Below the pieces are notes generated by a model. That model worked only from the letters and a program-made list of their open reading frames with translations, did not search any database and was not told the DNA's origin. The position numbers and the translations under genes are program-made. A stretch of DNA of 64,000 nucleotides from Roseococcus sp. (GTDB taxonomy: Bacteria > Pseudomonadota > Alphaproteobacteria > Acetobacterales > Acetobacteraceae), in the NCBI RefSeq assembly GCF_019747315.1, contig NZ_JAIEQY010000013.1:1-64000 (forward strand), in the 5' to 3' direction. Positions 45,027 to 53,996 of the stretch are shown piece by piece (position 1 is the first letter of the stretch; every line of letters starts with the position of its first letter).

Positions 45027-45878
45027 ATGTCGGGCTCGTCCCCTCGCCTCTCCCCCGCCCTGAACGTCGTCGTCTCCGCCGTCCGCAAGGCCGGCCGCCG
45101 CCTGCTGCGTGACTTCGGCGAGGTGGAGCAGCTTCAGGTCTCCATGAAGGGCCCGGGCGATTTCGTCAGCCAGGCCGATCTCCGCGCCGAGCAGACCCTG
45201 CGCGAGGACCTCTCCAAGGCCCGCCCCGGCTTCGCCTTCCTCATGGAGGAGAGCGGCGCCCATGGCGATGCCGATTGGGAATGGCGCTGGGTGGTGGACC
45301 CGCTGGATGGCACCACCAACTTCCTGCATGGCATCCCGCATTGGGCCATCAGCGTCGGCATCGAGAAGCGCATTTCCGAGGAGAAGACGGAAATCGTCGC
45401 CGGCGTGATCTACAACCCGGTGGTGGATGAGCTCTTCTGGGCCGAGAAGGGCATGGGCGCCTTCCTGAACGACAAGCGCCTGCGCGTCTCCGGCCGCCGC
45501 GACATGAAGGAGGCGCTGTTCGCCACCGGCATTCCCTTTGCCGCCACGCCCCGCAAGGCGGAATTCGCCCATGCGCTGGTGCGCCTCATGCCGCAGGTTT
45601 CCGGCATTCGCCGCTTCGGTTCGGCCGCGCTCGACCTCGCCTGGACGGCGGCCGGCCGGTATGACGGCTATTGGGAGCTCGGCATCCAGAAATGGGACAT
45701 TGCGGCCGGGCTCGTGATGGTGCGTGAGGCGGGCGGTATCGTCACCTCGCCCGATGGCGGCGATCCCTATCCCGAGGGCCATGTGGTGGCCGGCAACCAG
45801 CATCTGCACGGCAAGCTGCGCGACGCGGTGGCCGAGAGCATCGCCGCCGCCGCCAAAGGCCGCGCCGAGCCCGGGTGA
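45027..45878 (+). CDS. suhB: Inositol monophosphatase family protein
   Basis: A 283-residue magnesium-dependent phosphatase. The first metal motif is MEESG then VVDPLDGTTNFLHGIPHWAI, and the second is YWELGIQKWDIAAGLVMVRE with Asp as metal ligand. SuhB-type proteins hydrolyse inositol-1-phosphate and in some species join RNA antitermination. The next gene starts within its stop codon (TGATG). Confidence 0.93.
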   Translation: MSGSSPRLSPALNVVVSAVRKAGRRLLRDFGEVEQLQVSMKGPGDFVSQADLRAEQTLREDLSKARPGFAFLMEESGAHGDADWEWRWVVDPLDGTTNFLHGIPHWAISVGIEKRISEEKTEIVAGVIYNPVVDELFWAEKGMGAFLNDKRLRVSGRRDMKEALFATGIPFAATPRKAEFAHALVRLMPQVSGIRRFGSAALDLAWTAAGRYDGYWELGIQKWDIAAGLVMVREAGGIVTSPDGGDPYPEGHVVAGNQHLHGKLRDAVAESIAAAAKGRAEPG

Positions 45879-46333
45879 TGCGGCGGCGCCACCTCCTGCT
45901 GGCGCTGTTTCTGCCGGTGCCCGCCGGAGCGCAGTCCTTGGGCGCGCCGGCCACGCCGCCGGTGGCGCTCCCTCCGCTGCCGCCGATTCGCCTGGCGCCC
46001 GGCATCACGGAATTGCCCCCTGGCGCCTGGCGCATCGCCTTCCCGCCCGAGCGTGACGCGCCGGATGCGGCGCAGCGGGAAGCGCTGCTCCGGCTCGGCG
46101 CGGCCCTGCAATCCGGCACGATCGGGCGCATCACCCTGAACAGCGAAGCGAGCGCTGGCGAGGATGTCTCGACGCATCGCCGCCTCTCCTTGGCCCGCGC
46201 CCGGGCGGTGAAGGATGCGCTGGTCGCGGGCGGGCTGGCCGAGACCCGGGTGGATATCCGTGCCCTCGGCCGCACGGCGCAGCGGCGCGATGCGGTGGAT
46301 GTGCTGAGCCCGACGGCGCCCCGCGCGCCCTAA
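45878..46333 (+). CDS. Small OmpA-like periplasmic protein
   Basis: A 151-residue exported protein with a cleavable signal (RRRHLLLALFLPVPAGAQS), a Pro-rich linker and a C-terminal half resembling an OmpA/MotB peptidoglycan-binding module, the RRLSLARARAVKDALVAGGL helix and the DIRALGRTAQRRDAVDV end. It is shorter than a full OmpA-C domain, so binding is uncertain. It is translationally coupled to suhB. Confidence 0.72.
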   Translation: MRRRHLLLALFLPVPAGAQSLGAPATPPVALPPLPPIRLAPGITELPPGAWRIAFPPERDAPDAAQREALLRLGAALQSGTIGRITLNSEASAGEDVSTHRRLSLARARAVKDALVAGGLAETRVDIRALGRTAQRRDAVDVLSPTAPRAP

Positions 46334-46470
46334 CCGGCCGGGGCGACACAAAAGGGCGCTGCGACCGCCGGGCGTTGCAAGGCCGATGCCGCCTGACCTG
46401 AATTTGCAACTTGAGGATGCGATCACAAACAAATTACCCTCCTTGATTGCAAGATGGGAGATCTCGGTCA

Positions 46471-47652
46471 ATGAGCGGGCAAGCGGGCGCAGCACTCCAT
46501 CAGCCAGGGCCTCCTGGCATTTCCCTGCTCCTCTGGTCGAAGCCGATGCGTGACATCGCGGCCAACCCACAGTCGAGCAACATCTTTTATCTCGCGGCGG
46601 ACCAGGCCATGCTGGGTCAGTTGCGCCACAAAGAGGGCAACACTTACCGAACGCCCACCGCCAGCTTTCGCTACATGGTGGGCACGATCCTGCTGGAGAC
46701 GGCGCTGCGTTCCCCCGGCAACGCCCACGCCGCCACCCATGCGCGTCTTCTGGCCATGACGCTGAGCGAGTTCAACCGGCTCAGCGAACTGGAGCAGCTG
46801 GCCTATCTGAATGATCTCTGGGACACCTGCTACCGCAGCGAAATTCCCTCCACCGACGCGCAGGCCATGATGGATGGCCTCCAGGTCACCACCGGGGAGG
46901 GAAGCTTGCCGAGTTCCCTGCGCCCCAAGCCCGGCAACGGCTTCGCCACGGGCCTGGACCCGGGCCCCGTGCCGGATGCCTGGACCCGGTGGCAGACCGG
47001 CTTTCGGGTCGAAGGGGGCAAGAGCCGCGATGGCACGCGCGATGACCTCGACCGCGTACGGGACGCCGGTATCCAGCCCGTACAGAAAAATCCGGACCTG
47101 GCGGTGCGGGTCGCCCGAAAATACTATCACAAGCACAAGGGTAGCATCTCGCCAGATCTCTACATCGGCTACCAGAACCGGGACTTGTACAACGAGAGCG
47201 GAACCTGCGTGTCACGCTCATTGATCGGTGGCACAGCCTTTCCCTATCGGGACACATTCAACAACAGGGCCGGCCTGGACCCATCCCTGAATGGGCATCT
47301 CAGCTATCAGTACCTGTTTGCCTTGGATTGCGCGGGCCTCAAGGGGGTGGATACAGAATCGAAGCAGATCCAGGAGGGGAATGACAGCCTCTGGCGGCCG
47401 GGCGAGAAGGCCTTCCCTGGCATCCCGAAGGGGCGGGTGCTGGGCTATGCGCGCGTGATTCGAAGGGGCAAGCCGCCCTTGCCCAATGGGATCGGCATCA
47501 GCGGCTGGGCCTTTCAGCTGCTCGATACCAGCTGGACCTGGCTGCGCGAGCCGCAGGGGCCGCGGCGCATCTTCCTCGATGCCGAACTGGCCGCCTGGCA
47601 GGCGCACCGGACCTACGTCATCGAGGGCAAGTTCGACTTCCAGGGCGCGTGA
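46471..47652 (+). CDS. Candidate mono-ADP-ribosyltransferase, cholera/pertussis-toxin-like
   Basis: A 393-residue protein without signal peptide. The C-terminal half carries an R-S-E set of the cholera/pertussis class: Arg179 in GFRVEG, the S-x-S strand CVSRSLIGGTAFPY (Ser248, Ser250), and Glu312 in GEKAFPGIPKGRVLGYARV. Cholera toxin A1 reads YRADSRPP, GYVSTSISL and EVSALGGIPYSQIYGWYRV at these sites, and its HSTYYIYV strand matches HLSYQYLF here. The E-x-E first Glu is replaced by Pro310. Residues 1-170 are unlike anything I recognise and may bring delivery or binding. GC is visibly lower than around it, suggesting transfer. No cognate immunity or secretion gene is adjacent. Family assignment is inference from motif order. 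Confidence 0.6.
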   Translation: MSGQAGAALHQPGPPGISLLLWSKPMRDIAANPQSSNIFYLAADQAMLGQLRHKEGNTYRTPTASFRYMVGTILLETALRSPGNAHAATHARLLAMTLSEFNRLSELEQLAYLNDLWDTCYRSEIPSTDAQAMMDGLQVTTGEGSLPSSLRPKPGNGFATGLDPGPVPDAWTRWQTGFRVEGGKSRDGTRDDLDRVRDAGIQPVQKNPDLAVRVARKYYHKHKGSISPDLYIGYQNRDLYNESGTCVSRSLIGGTAFPYRDTFNNRAGLDPSLNGHLSYQYLFALDCAGLKGVDTESKQIQEGNDSLWRPGEKAFPGIPKGRVLGYARVIRRGKPPLPNGIGISGWAFQLLDTSWTWLREPQGPRRIFLDAELAAWQAHRTYVIEGKFDFQGA

Positions 47653-47687
47653 TTGAAAGCCGGCCGCCGGGCGGCTAAGCCGCGCGG

Positions 47688-48329
47688 ATGAGCATGACAC
47701 GCGCCAATTTCCACGTCCCCCGCCACGCCCTGCTGCGTGCGAAACTCACGCGCATCCGTCGGCGCGACACGGATAGCGCCACCTTTCGGCGCGTCCTCGC
47801 CGAGATCGGCGCCATCCTCGCCAGCGAATCCCTGCGCGACCTGCCGGAGACCACCGCGACCATCGAAACCCCCGTCAGCCGCATGGATGCCCCCGTGCTG
47901 ACGCAGATGGAGCCCTGCCTCGTCGCCATCCTGCGCGCTGGATTGGGCCTGCTGGATGGCGCGCGGATGGTGCTGCCCGATGCGCCGGTCGGTCATCTGG
48001 GCCTGGTGCGGGATGAGCAGACCCTGCTGCCCAGCGAATACGTGGTGCGCCTGCCGAAGGACCTCGCCCGGCGCGGCGCCCTGGTGCTGGACCCGATGCT
48101 GGCCACCGGCGGCTCTGCGATCCAGGCGATCCATCGGGTGAAGCAGGCCGGCGCCAAGACGGTGCGCTTCGCCTGCGTGGTGGCGGCGCCCGAGGGGGTG
48201 GCGGCACTCCAGGCGGCCCATCCGGATGTCGCGATCCTCGCCGGCGCGCTGGATGAGCGGCTGAACGAGCATGGCTACATCGTGCCGGGCCTGGGAGATG
48301 CGGGCGACCGCTGCTTCGGGACGGAGTAA
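47688..48329 (+). CDS. upp: Uracil phosphoribosyltransferase
   Basis: A 213-residue salvage enzyme making UMP from uracil and PRPP. The PRPP loop is GALVLDPMLATGGSA with the Asp pair DP, the base site is VAILRAGLGLLDGA, and the C-terminal GYIVPGLGDAGDRCFGTE is the uracil-binding signature. Two Met codons at the start are equally possible. A family 1 palindrome follows, between this and a convergent guanine deaminase gene. Confidence 0.95.
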   Translation: MSMTRANFHVPRHALLRAKLTRIRRRDTDSATFRRVLAEIGAILASESLRDLPETTATIETPVSRMDAPVLTQMEPCLVAILRAGLGLLDGARMVLPDAPVGHLGLVRDEQTLLPSEYVVRLPKDLARRGALVLDPMLATGGSAIQAIHRVKQAGAKTVRFACVVAAPEGVAALQAAHPDVAILAGALDERLNEHGYIVPGLGDAGDRCFGTE

Positions 48330-48333
48330 GAAA

Positions 48334-48386
48334 AAAGGCCTCTGGCGGCTGGGGCCCCAATGGCTAAAGGAGGGGGCCCCAGACCC
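48334..48386. repeat. Family 1 palindrome copy, interrupted
   Basis: AAAAAGGCCTCTGGCGGCTG, then CTGGGGCCCC, a 14-base spacer and GGGGCCCCAGACCCC. It shares the left arm and the GGGGCCCCAGACC end with the element at 15083. It lies between convergent upp and guanine deaminase genes and gives T6 on the minus strand. Confidence 0.75.
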
Positions 48387-48388
48387 CA

Positions 48389-48853
48389 TTAATAAGGCAC
48401 CTTATCCGCCTTCGCTTGCCACAACCGAAACGCCTCCAGCGCTTCCGCCGCCAGCAGCCGCCGGATGGGCAAGGCCCGCGCCCCCAGGGGGCGCGCCACC
48501 TCCTCGTAGATCGCCGCGTCGTCAAAACCGATCGCCGCCGCATCCACCCGGTCATTGCCATAGACGATCTCGCCGATCCGCGCCCACCACGTCGCCGAAA
48601 GGCACATCGGGCAGGGTTCGCAGCTCGTGTAGAGCACCGCCCCGCTCAGATCATGCGTGCCGAGCGCGGCGCAGGCGGCACGGATCGCCACCACCTCCGC
48701 ATGTTGCGTCGGGTCGCGCCCGGGGACGACATTGTTGCGCCCTTCGCCGATGATCACCCCATCCTTGGCCACCACCGCGCCGAAAGGCCCGCCGCCCTCG
48801 GCCACACCCTCGCAGGCAAGCGCGAAGGCCCGCCTGAGGAACATCTCTTCCAT
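48389..48853 (-). CDS. guaD: Guanine deaminase-like nucleoside deaminase
   Basis: A 154-residue zinc deaminase of the cytidine-deaminase fold. The zinc and catalytic residues are HAEVVAI (His, Glu) and CEPCPMC (two Cys). The GGPFGAVVAKDG opening, GRDPTQHAEV and the IGFDDAAIYEEVARPL stretch match B. subtilis GuaD, which turns guanine into xanthine. TadA-like tRNA deaminase and cytosine deaminase are less likely given GFDD. The ATG has AGGGG 6 bases upstream. Its promoter region is shared with the luciferase-like gene. Confidence 0.85.
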   Translation of the reverse strand: MEEMFLRRAFALACEGVAEGGGPFGAVVAKDGVIIGEGRNNVVPGRDPTQHAEVVAIRAACAALGTHDLSGAVLYTSCEPCPMCLSATWWARIGEIVYGNDRVDAAAIGFDDAAIYEEVARPLGARALPIRRLLAAEALEAFRLWQAKADKVPY

Positions 48854-48877
48854 GCCATCCCCTGCTGCCGGTAAGCT

Positions 48878-49915
48878 ATGGAGATGACCTTGCCAGCGCT
48901 CTCCATCCTCGATCAATCCACCATCGTCTCCGGCCGCGGCCCGGTCGAGGCGATCCAGGAGAGCCTGGCCATCGCCCAACTGGCCGACCGGCTCGGCTAT
49001 GCCCGCTACTGGCTGGCCGAGCACCACAACAGCCAGAGCCATGCGGGCAGCGCGCCCGAGATCCTGATCAGCGCCATCGCCGCCACCACGCACCGGATTC
49101 GCGTGGGTAGCGCGGGCGTCATGCTGCCGCATTACTCCGCGCTCAAGGTGGCCGAGCAGTTTCGCGCCCTCGAAGCCATCGCCCCCGGCCGGATTGACCT
49201 GGGCCTCGGCCGCGCGCCGGGCAGCGATGGCCGCACCGCCTATGCGCTGAACCCCAACGCCGCCAGCGCCGCCGATCACTTCCCGGCGCAATTGCGGGAC
49301 CTGCTGGGCTGGCTCGGTGACGGCCTGCCCGAGAACCACCCCTTCCGCGAGGTCCGCGCCAGCCCAGAAGTCTCCACGGTCCCGGAGGTCTGGGTGCTCG
49401 GCTCCAGCGACTACGGCGCCCAGGTCGCGGCGTTTTTCGGCCTGCCCTATTGCTACGCGCACTTCATCACCGATGGCCGCGGCGCCGCCGAGGCGCTGCA
49501 CATGTATCGCGAGGGCTATCGCGACATGCGCGGCCAGCCAGCGCATGCCGCCATCGCCGTCTATGCGCTGGCGGCCGACACGGTGGAGGAGGCCGAGCGC
49601 CTCTTCGCGCCGCGCGCGCTCTGGCGCCTCCACCGCGACCGCGGCAGCTTCCCGCCCTTTCCCACGGCCGATGAAGCCGCCAGCCACCCCTATTCCGAGG
49701 CCGAGCGCGTGCGAATCGCCCGCATGCGGGAGAACGCCATCATCGGCACGGGCGCCCAGGTGCGCGACCGGCTGGCGGCACTGACGGCCGAGTTGGGCGT
49801 GCAGGAGGTCGCGATCCTCACCCCCTGCCACGACCACGGCGCCCGGGCCCGCAGCGTGACCCTGCTGGCCGAGGCCTTCGGGATCACGCAGCGCCTTCCC
49901 CTTGCCGCGGAATAG
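48878..49915 (+). CDS. Luciferase-like (LLM class) flavin-dependent oxidoreductase
   Basis: A 345-residue TIM-barrel protein of the bacterial luciferase-like monooxygenase class (YhbW group). Motifs are GYARYWLAEHHNSQSHAGSA, IRVGSAGVMLPHYSALKVAE, GRIDLGLGRAPGSDG and a late ENAIIGTGAQVRDRLAALTA. These enzymes use FMNH2 and oxygen on many substrates, so the reaction is unknown. The ATG was chosen as first in frame; another 6 bases on is possible. Confidence 0.9.
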   Translation: MEMTLPALSILDQSTIVSGRGPVEAIQESLAIAQLADRLGYARYWLAEHHNSQSHAGSAPEILISAIAATTHRIRVGSAGVMLPHYSALKVAEQFRALEAIAPGRIDLGLGRAPGSDGRTAYALNPNAASAADHFPAQLRDLLGWLGDGLPENHPFREVRASPEVSTVPEVWVLGSSDYGAQVAAFFGLPYCYAHFITDGRGAAEALHMYREGYRDMRGQPAHAAIAVYALAADTVEEAERLFAPRALWRLHRDRGSFPPFPTADEAASHPYSEAERVRIARMRENAIIGTGAQVRDRLAALTAELGVQEVAILTPCHDHGARARSVTLLAEAFGITQRLPLAAE

Positions 49916-49987
49916 CCGGCCGGGTTGACGCTGCCGCCCTGCGGGTGGACCGTCGCGCCGTAACGATCAGGTTTTTTGCGACTCCCC

Positions 49988-51013
49988 ATGGCAGCCCCGA
50001 CCACCGCGCCCAGCGCCGCCCAATCCTTCCCCGAGCGCATGCGCAGCCTGGCCCCGGGGCTCGGCATCTGCCTCGCCATCGCGGCGGTGGCGATCATCAT
50101 CCGCAACATGACGGGCATCGCGGCGCTGAACCCGGTGGTGGTGGCGCTGGTGCTGGGCGTGGGGCTCGGCGCCGTGATCGGGCGGCCCGGGGCACTCAAG
50201 CCCGGCATCAGCTATGCGGTGCGGCCGGTGCTGCGGGCCGCCATCGTGCTGCTGGGCTTCCAGGTCACGCTGGGCATGCTGGCCTCGCTTGGCCTGGGCG
50301 CGCTGGTGCTGGCCTTCCTGGTGGTGGGGCTGACGCTGCCCTTCACCATCTGGCTCGGCCGCGTCATGGGCGTGGACCCCAAGCTTTCCCTCCTCATCGG
50401 CACTGGAACCGCCATCTGCGGCGCCTCCGCCATCGTCGCCGCCAACCAGGTGGCGCGCGGCAAGGATGAGGATGTGACCTATGCGTTGGCGGTCATCACC
50501 CTCTGCGGCACGGTGGCGCTGATCACCTTCCCCTATCTCGGTGACCTGATGGGCATGTCGGCCAACACCTACGGCCTCTGGGCCGGGGCCGCGATCCATG
50601 AGGTGGTGCAGGCGGTGGGTGCGGCGGCCGCCGGCGGGCCTGAGGCCGCGCAGACCGGCACCGTCATGAAGCTCGCCCGCGTCTTCCTGCTGGCGCCGGC
50701 CGTGGTGGCACTCGGCTGGTGGGTGGCGCGCAGCCATCTGGCCGAGGCTGGAAATGCCAAGGCGCCGGTGCCCTGGTTCGCCTTCGGCTTCCTGGCGCTG
50801 GTGGTGATCGGCAGCACCGGGCTCGTGCCGAAATTCGTGGTGGATGCCTCGCGCTTCGTGGTGCCGATCATGCTGGCGGCCTCGGTCGCGGCGCTGGGCC
50901 TGCAGACCGACCTGCGCGCGCTGCATGCGCGGGGTGCGGCGCCGCTGCTGCTGGGGGTGGCTGCAACGCTCTTCATCACGCTGCTCGCGCTGGTTGGCGT
51001 GGCGGTCATCTGA
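49988..51013 (+). CDS. YeiH/UPF0324 membrane protein (putative sulfate exporter family)
   Basis: A 341-residue protein with about ten helices. Recognisable parts are LGICLAIAAVAIIIRNMTG, GVGLGAVIGRPGALKPGISY, TLPFTIWLGRVMGVDPKLSL, GTGTAICGASAIVAANQVAR and AGAAIHEVVQAVGAAAAGG. The family is annotated as putative sulfate or small-molecule exporters; direct evidence is sparse. It is single and not near sulfur genes. Confidence 0.88.
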   Translation: MAAPTTAPSAAQSFPERMRSLAPGLGICLAIAAVAIIIRNMTGIAALNPVVVALVLGVGLGAVIGRPGALKPGISYAVRPVLRAAIVLLGFQVTLGMLASLGLGALVLAFLVVGLTLPFTIWLGRVMGVDPKLSLLIGTGTAICGASAIVAANQVARGKDEDVTYALAVITLCGTVALITFPYLGDLMGMSANTYGLWAGAAIHEVVQAVGAAAAGGPEAAQTGTVMKLARVFLLAPAVVALGWWVARSHLAEAGNAKAPVPWFAFGFLALVVIGSTGLVPKFVVDASRFVVPIMLAASVAALGLQTDLRALHARGAAPLLLGVAATLFITLLALVGVAVI

Positions 51014-51014
51014 G

Positions 51015-52061
51015 TCACTTCAACGGTTCCGGCGTCCCCGGCTCCAGATAGCCCTGCACGTAGAGCAGGTGCGTCAGCGTGATGGCGACGGCGACCAGCG
51101 GCGTTGCCAGCGCCAGCCCCAGCACGCCCGAGACGCCCGCCATCAGCAGCTGCGCACCCAAGATCAGCGCCGGCGGCAGGGCGATGCTCTGGCTCTGGAT
51201 CAGCGGCGTGGTCACATTGCCTTCGATGATCTGCACGAGGATGTAGAGCGCCACGACATAGAGCGCGAGCACGGGGCTCTCGGCCAGGGCCAGCAGCACG
51301 GCCGGCGCCGCCGCCAGGATCGGCCCGAGATTCGGAATGAAGCTGAGCAGCGCCACGATCACCCCCAGCACCACCGCGAGCTTCACCCCCAGCAGCCAGA
51401 GCCCGATGGTGGTCAGCACGCCGATCACCGTCATGGCGAGAAGCTGCGCCACCAGCCAGCCCTTCAGGGTTTCCGTCACCTCATCCAGCACGCGCCCCGC
51501 GCGATCCCGATCCTCGGGCGCGAGGAGCAGGACGAAGCCGGACCGGTAGCTCGCGGGATCCGCCGCGAGGAAGACCGCGATGACGCCGATGATGGCCAAA
51601 GTCACCACGGCGCTGAAGCCCGAGGCAAGGAATGAGGTGGCCTGCCCCGCCAGCGCCCCGCCCGAGCCGGTGCTCACCACGGTCTCTGGCGAGAACTGCG
51701 CCAAAAGCCCCGGCCCCCAGCTTTGGGCTGCGATGCGCGCACGCAGCGCATTCAGCGCCAGGGGCAATTGCTGCCAGAGTTGCACTGCCTGCTCGGCCAG
51801 CACGGGTGCGGCCACCAGCACGAGCAGCACGAAACACGCGACCAGGCCAAGGACGAAGGCGGCCAGCGCATAGCCCCGCCCGATCCCTGTCCAGCGCGCC
51901 AGCGCCTCGCTGCCGCCATGCAGCAGGATGGCGAGGAGGATGGCGGCGAAGATGATCAGCCCCACATCCACGGCGAAAATCACGATCAGGAGGAGGACCG
52001 CCGCGAGGACAAGGCCTGCGACGATCCTGCGGGTGCCTGGGGAGATTGGGGTCATGCGCAT
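51015..52061 (-). CDS. AI-2E family transporter (PerM-like)
   Basis: A 348-residue membrane protein with eight helices and a central loop rich in SPETVVSTGSGGAL. The C-terminal GVIVALLSFIPNLGPILAAA and VQIIEGNVTTPLIQSQSIAL then PPALILGAQLL are the diagnostic family motifs. Members move quorum signals, Na+/H+ or unknown solutes. Two ATG starts 6 bases apart can serve. It converges with the YeiH gene, one base apart. Confidence 0.9.
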   Translation of the reverse strand: MRMTPISPGTRRIVAGLVLAAVLLLIVIFAVDVGLIIFAAILLAILLHGGSEALARWTGIGRGYALAAFVLGLVACFVLLVLVAAPVLAEQAVQLWQQLPLALNALRARIAAQSWGPGLLAQFSPETVVSTGSGGALAGQATSFLASGFSAVVTLAIIGVIAVFLAADPASYRSGFVLLLAPEDRDRAGRVLDEVTETLKGWLVAQLLAMTVIGVLTTIGLWLLGVKLAVVLGVIVALLSFIPNLGPILAAAPAVLLALAESPVLALYVVALYILVQIIEGNVTTPLIQSQSIALPPALILGAQLLMAGVSGVLGLALATPLVAVAITLTHLLYVQGYLEPGTPEPLK

Positions 52062-52093
52062 GCAACGCCGCGGGCGCTGCAAGGCTGCACGAC

Positions 52094-52942
52094 TCAGCAG
52101 CGAATGGCGTCGAACCGATGCGATGGCGCCACGAATTCCTCCTGCGCCGCCACGGTCAGCAATTCGCGCGAGCCCGCCTCGGCCGTGCGCCGCAGCACGC
52201 CGAAGACGGAGGAGGCCGCGGCCGCCAGCGCCTGCCCCGCATCGCCCGTCCGCAGCCGGTGGAACAGGAAGAGTGCGGCGATGGCATCGCCCGCGCCATT
52301 CACGCTGATCGGCAGCAGCGGCGTCGTGACGCGCCAGAAGCGCCCCCCCTCGGCCGCCATCATGCCGATCGTGCCCTCGGGCATGTCGGGCAGGTCCAGG
52401 CTGGTCAGCAGCACGCAGCGCGGGCCCATGGCCTGCAACCGCGCGACCGCGGCCTCGGCCGAAGCGAGGTCGGTCACCTTCATGCCGGTCAGCCATTCCA
52501 GCTCGAAGCGGTTCGGGGTCGCGATATCCGCCCTGGGAATCGCGCGGTCGCGGAAGAATTCGGGAATGCCGGGGCGCACATAGATACCGCGCCCGTCATC
52601 GCCCAGCACCGGGTCGCAGCACCACAGCGCCTGCGGATTCGCCGCCTTCACCTGGGAGACGGCGTCGAGGATGGCCTCGCCAATCGCCGCATCGCCCATA
52701 TAGCCGGTCAGCACGGCGTGGCAGCCCGGCAGCACGCCACGCTCGGCGATGCCTTGCACGCAGTCGCGGATCAATTCGGCGCCGAAGACCTGGCCGCGCC
52801 AGGCGCCGTAGCCGGTGTGGTTGCTGAATTGCACCGTGTTGATGGCCCAGACCTCGGCGCCCAGGCGCTGCAAGGGGAACATCGCGGAGGCATTGCCGAC
52901 ATGGCCATAGGCCACCCAGGACTGGATCGAGAGAATGTTCAT
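52094..52942 (-). CDS. pdxY: Pyridoxal kinase
   Basis: A 282-residue ribokinase-like enzyme that phosphorylates pyridoxal to PLP in the salvage route. The N-terminal MNILSIQSWVAYGHVGNASA, the FSNHTGYGAWRGQVF substrate loop, WCCDPVLGDDGRGIYV and the ATP-site NGAGDAIAALFLFH motif are the PdxK/PdxY signature. NHTGYG identifies the PdxY-like branch. The start at this ATG gives the usual N-terminus. Confidence 0.95.
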   Translation of the reverse strand: MNILSIQSWVAYGHVGNASAMFPLQRLGAEVWAINTVQFSNHTGYGAWRGQVFGAELIRDCVQGIAERGVLPGCHAVLTGYMGDAAIGEAILDAVSQVKAANPQALWCCDPVLGDDGRGIYVRPGIPEFFRDRAIPRADIATPNRFELEWLTGMKVTDLASAEAAVARLQAMGPRCVLLTSLDLPDMPEGTIGMMAAEGGRFWRVTTPLLPISVNGAGDAIAALFLFHRLRTGDAGQALAAAASSVFGVLRRTAEAGSRELLTVAAQEEFVAPSHRFDAIRC

Positions 52943-53030
52943 CGACAAGCACGCATAAGCCCTCCCTGCGGCCTTGCAAGCCGGGCCGGGCGGATGCCAC
53001 GCTGCGGCATCCCTTGCTGGAGGTCCGCCC

Positions 53031-53996
53031 ATGCTCCGTTTCCTCGCCGCCGCCCTGCTTTTGCCCCCTCTGCTCCTGCCGGGCATCGCCTTCGCGCAAG
53101 CCTGGCCCGAACGGCCGGTGCGCGTCATCGTCCCCTTCCCGCCCGGCGGCGGCACCGAGGCGGTGGCCCGGCTGGTCGCGACGCATTACCAGGAAGTCTT
53201 CGGCCAGCCCTTCGTGGTGGAAAGCCGCTCCGGCGCCTCGGGCATGCTGGGCACGGAGCAGGCGGCCCGCGCCGCGCCCGATGGCTACACCATCTCGATG
53301 ACGGCGAGCGGCCCGCTCTCCATCCTGCCGCAGATGCTCCAGGCCGGGTATGACCCGATCCGCAGCTTCGAGCATGTGCTGCTGCCCTCGGTCACGCCGC
53401 TGATGATGGTGGTGCCAACCAACCGCCCGCCCAACACGATGCAGGAATTCGTGGCCTGGGCCGGCACGCGGCGCGGGCAGATCAACTACTGCTCGATCGG
53501 CGTCGCCTCGCCCTCGCATCTCTCGGGCGAGCTGTTTGCCCGCGCGATGAATGTGGAGATGACGCATATCCCGCATCGCGGCTCGGGCCCTGCCCTGCTG
53601 GACACCATGGCCGGCCATTGCGACGTGCTGTTCGACAGCTCCTCCTCCTCCGGCCCCCATATTCGTGGCGGCCGGCTGAAGGCACTGGCCATCACGACGC
53701 CCGCGCGCCATCCCTCCTGGCCAGACTTGCCGACCATGGCCGAGCAGGGTGCCACGGGCTACGCGACGCAGACTTGGTCGGGCCTCGTGGCGCCGGCCGG
53801 CACGCCGCCCGCCATCATTCAGCGCCTCAACGCCGAGGGCCGCCGCTTCGCCCAGAGCGCGCGCGAGCGCGAGCGCATCGTGACGCAAGGCGGCGTGGTG
53901 GTGGATTTCTCGCCCCAGCAGTTCCGCGAATTCCTCCAGACCGAGATCGCCGCCTGGGGCGAGGTGATCCGCGCGGGGAATATCCGCGCCGAATGA
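53031..53996 (+). CDS. Tripartite tricarboxylate transporter (Bug/TctC) substrate-binding protein
   Basis: A 321-residue orphan receptor. It has a cleavable Sec signal (LRFLAAALLLPPLLLPGIAF ending AQA), then the Bug core VRVIVPFPPGGGTEAVARL and VVESRSGASGMLGTEQAA. The THIPHRGSGPALLDTMAGH loop lines the ligand pocket. The ATG has GGAGG about 8 bases upstream. It overlaps the diguanylate cyclase gene by ATGA, so a link between substrate sensing and cyclic-di-GMP is conceivable. Confidence 0.92.
   Translation: MLRFLAAALLLPPLLLPGIAFAQAWPERPVRVIVPFPPGGGTEAVARLVATHYQEVFGQPFVVESRSGASGMLGTEQAARAAPDGYTISMTASGPLSILPQMLQAGYDPIRSFEHVLLPSVTPLMMVVPTNRPPNTMQEFVAWAGTRRGQINYCSIGVASPSHLSGELFARAMNVEMTHIPHRGSGPALLDTMAGHCDVLFDSSSSSGPHIRGGRLKALAITTPARHPSWPDLPTMAEQGATGYATQTWSGLVAPAGTPPAIIQRLNAEGRRFAQSARERERIVTQGGVVVDFSPQQFREFLQTEIAAWGEVIRAGNIRAE

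Noticed and set aside
48389..48853. tRNA adenosine deaminase TadA
   Set aside because: The IGFDDAAIYEE segment and the C-terminal pattern fit GuaD, not TadA.
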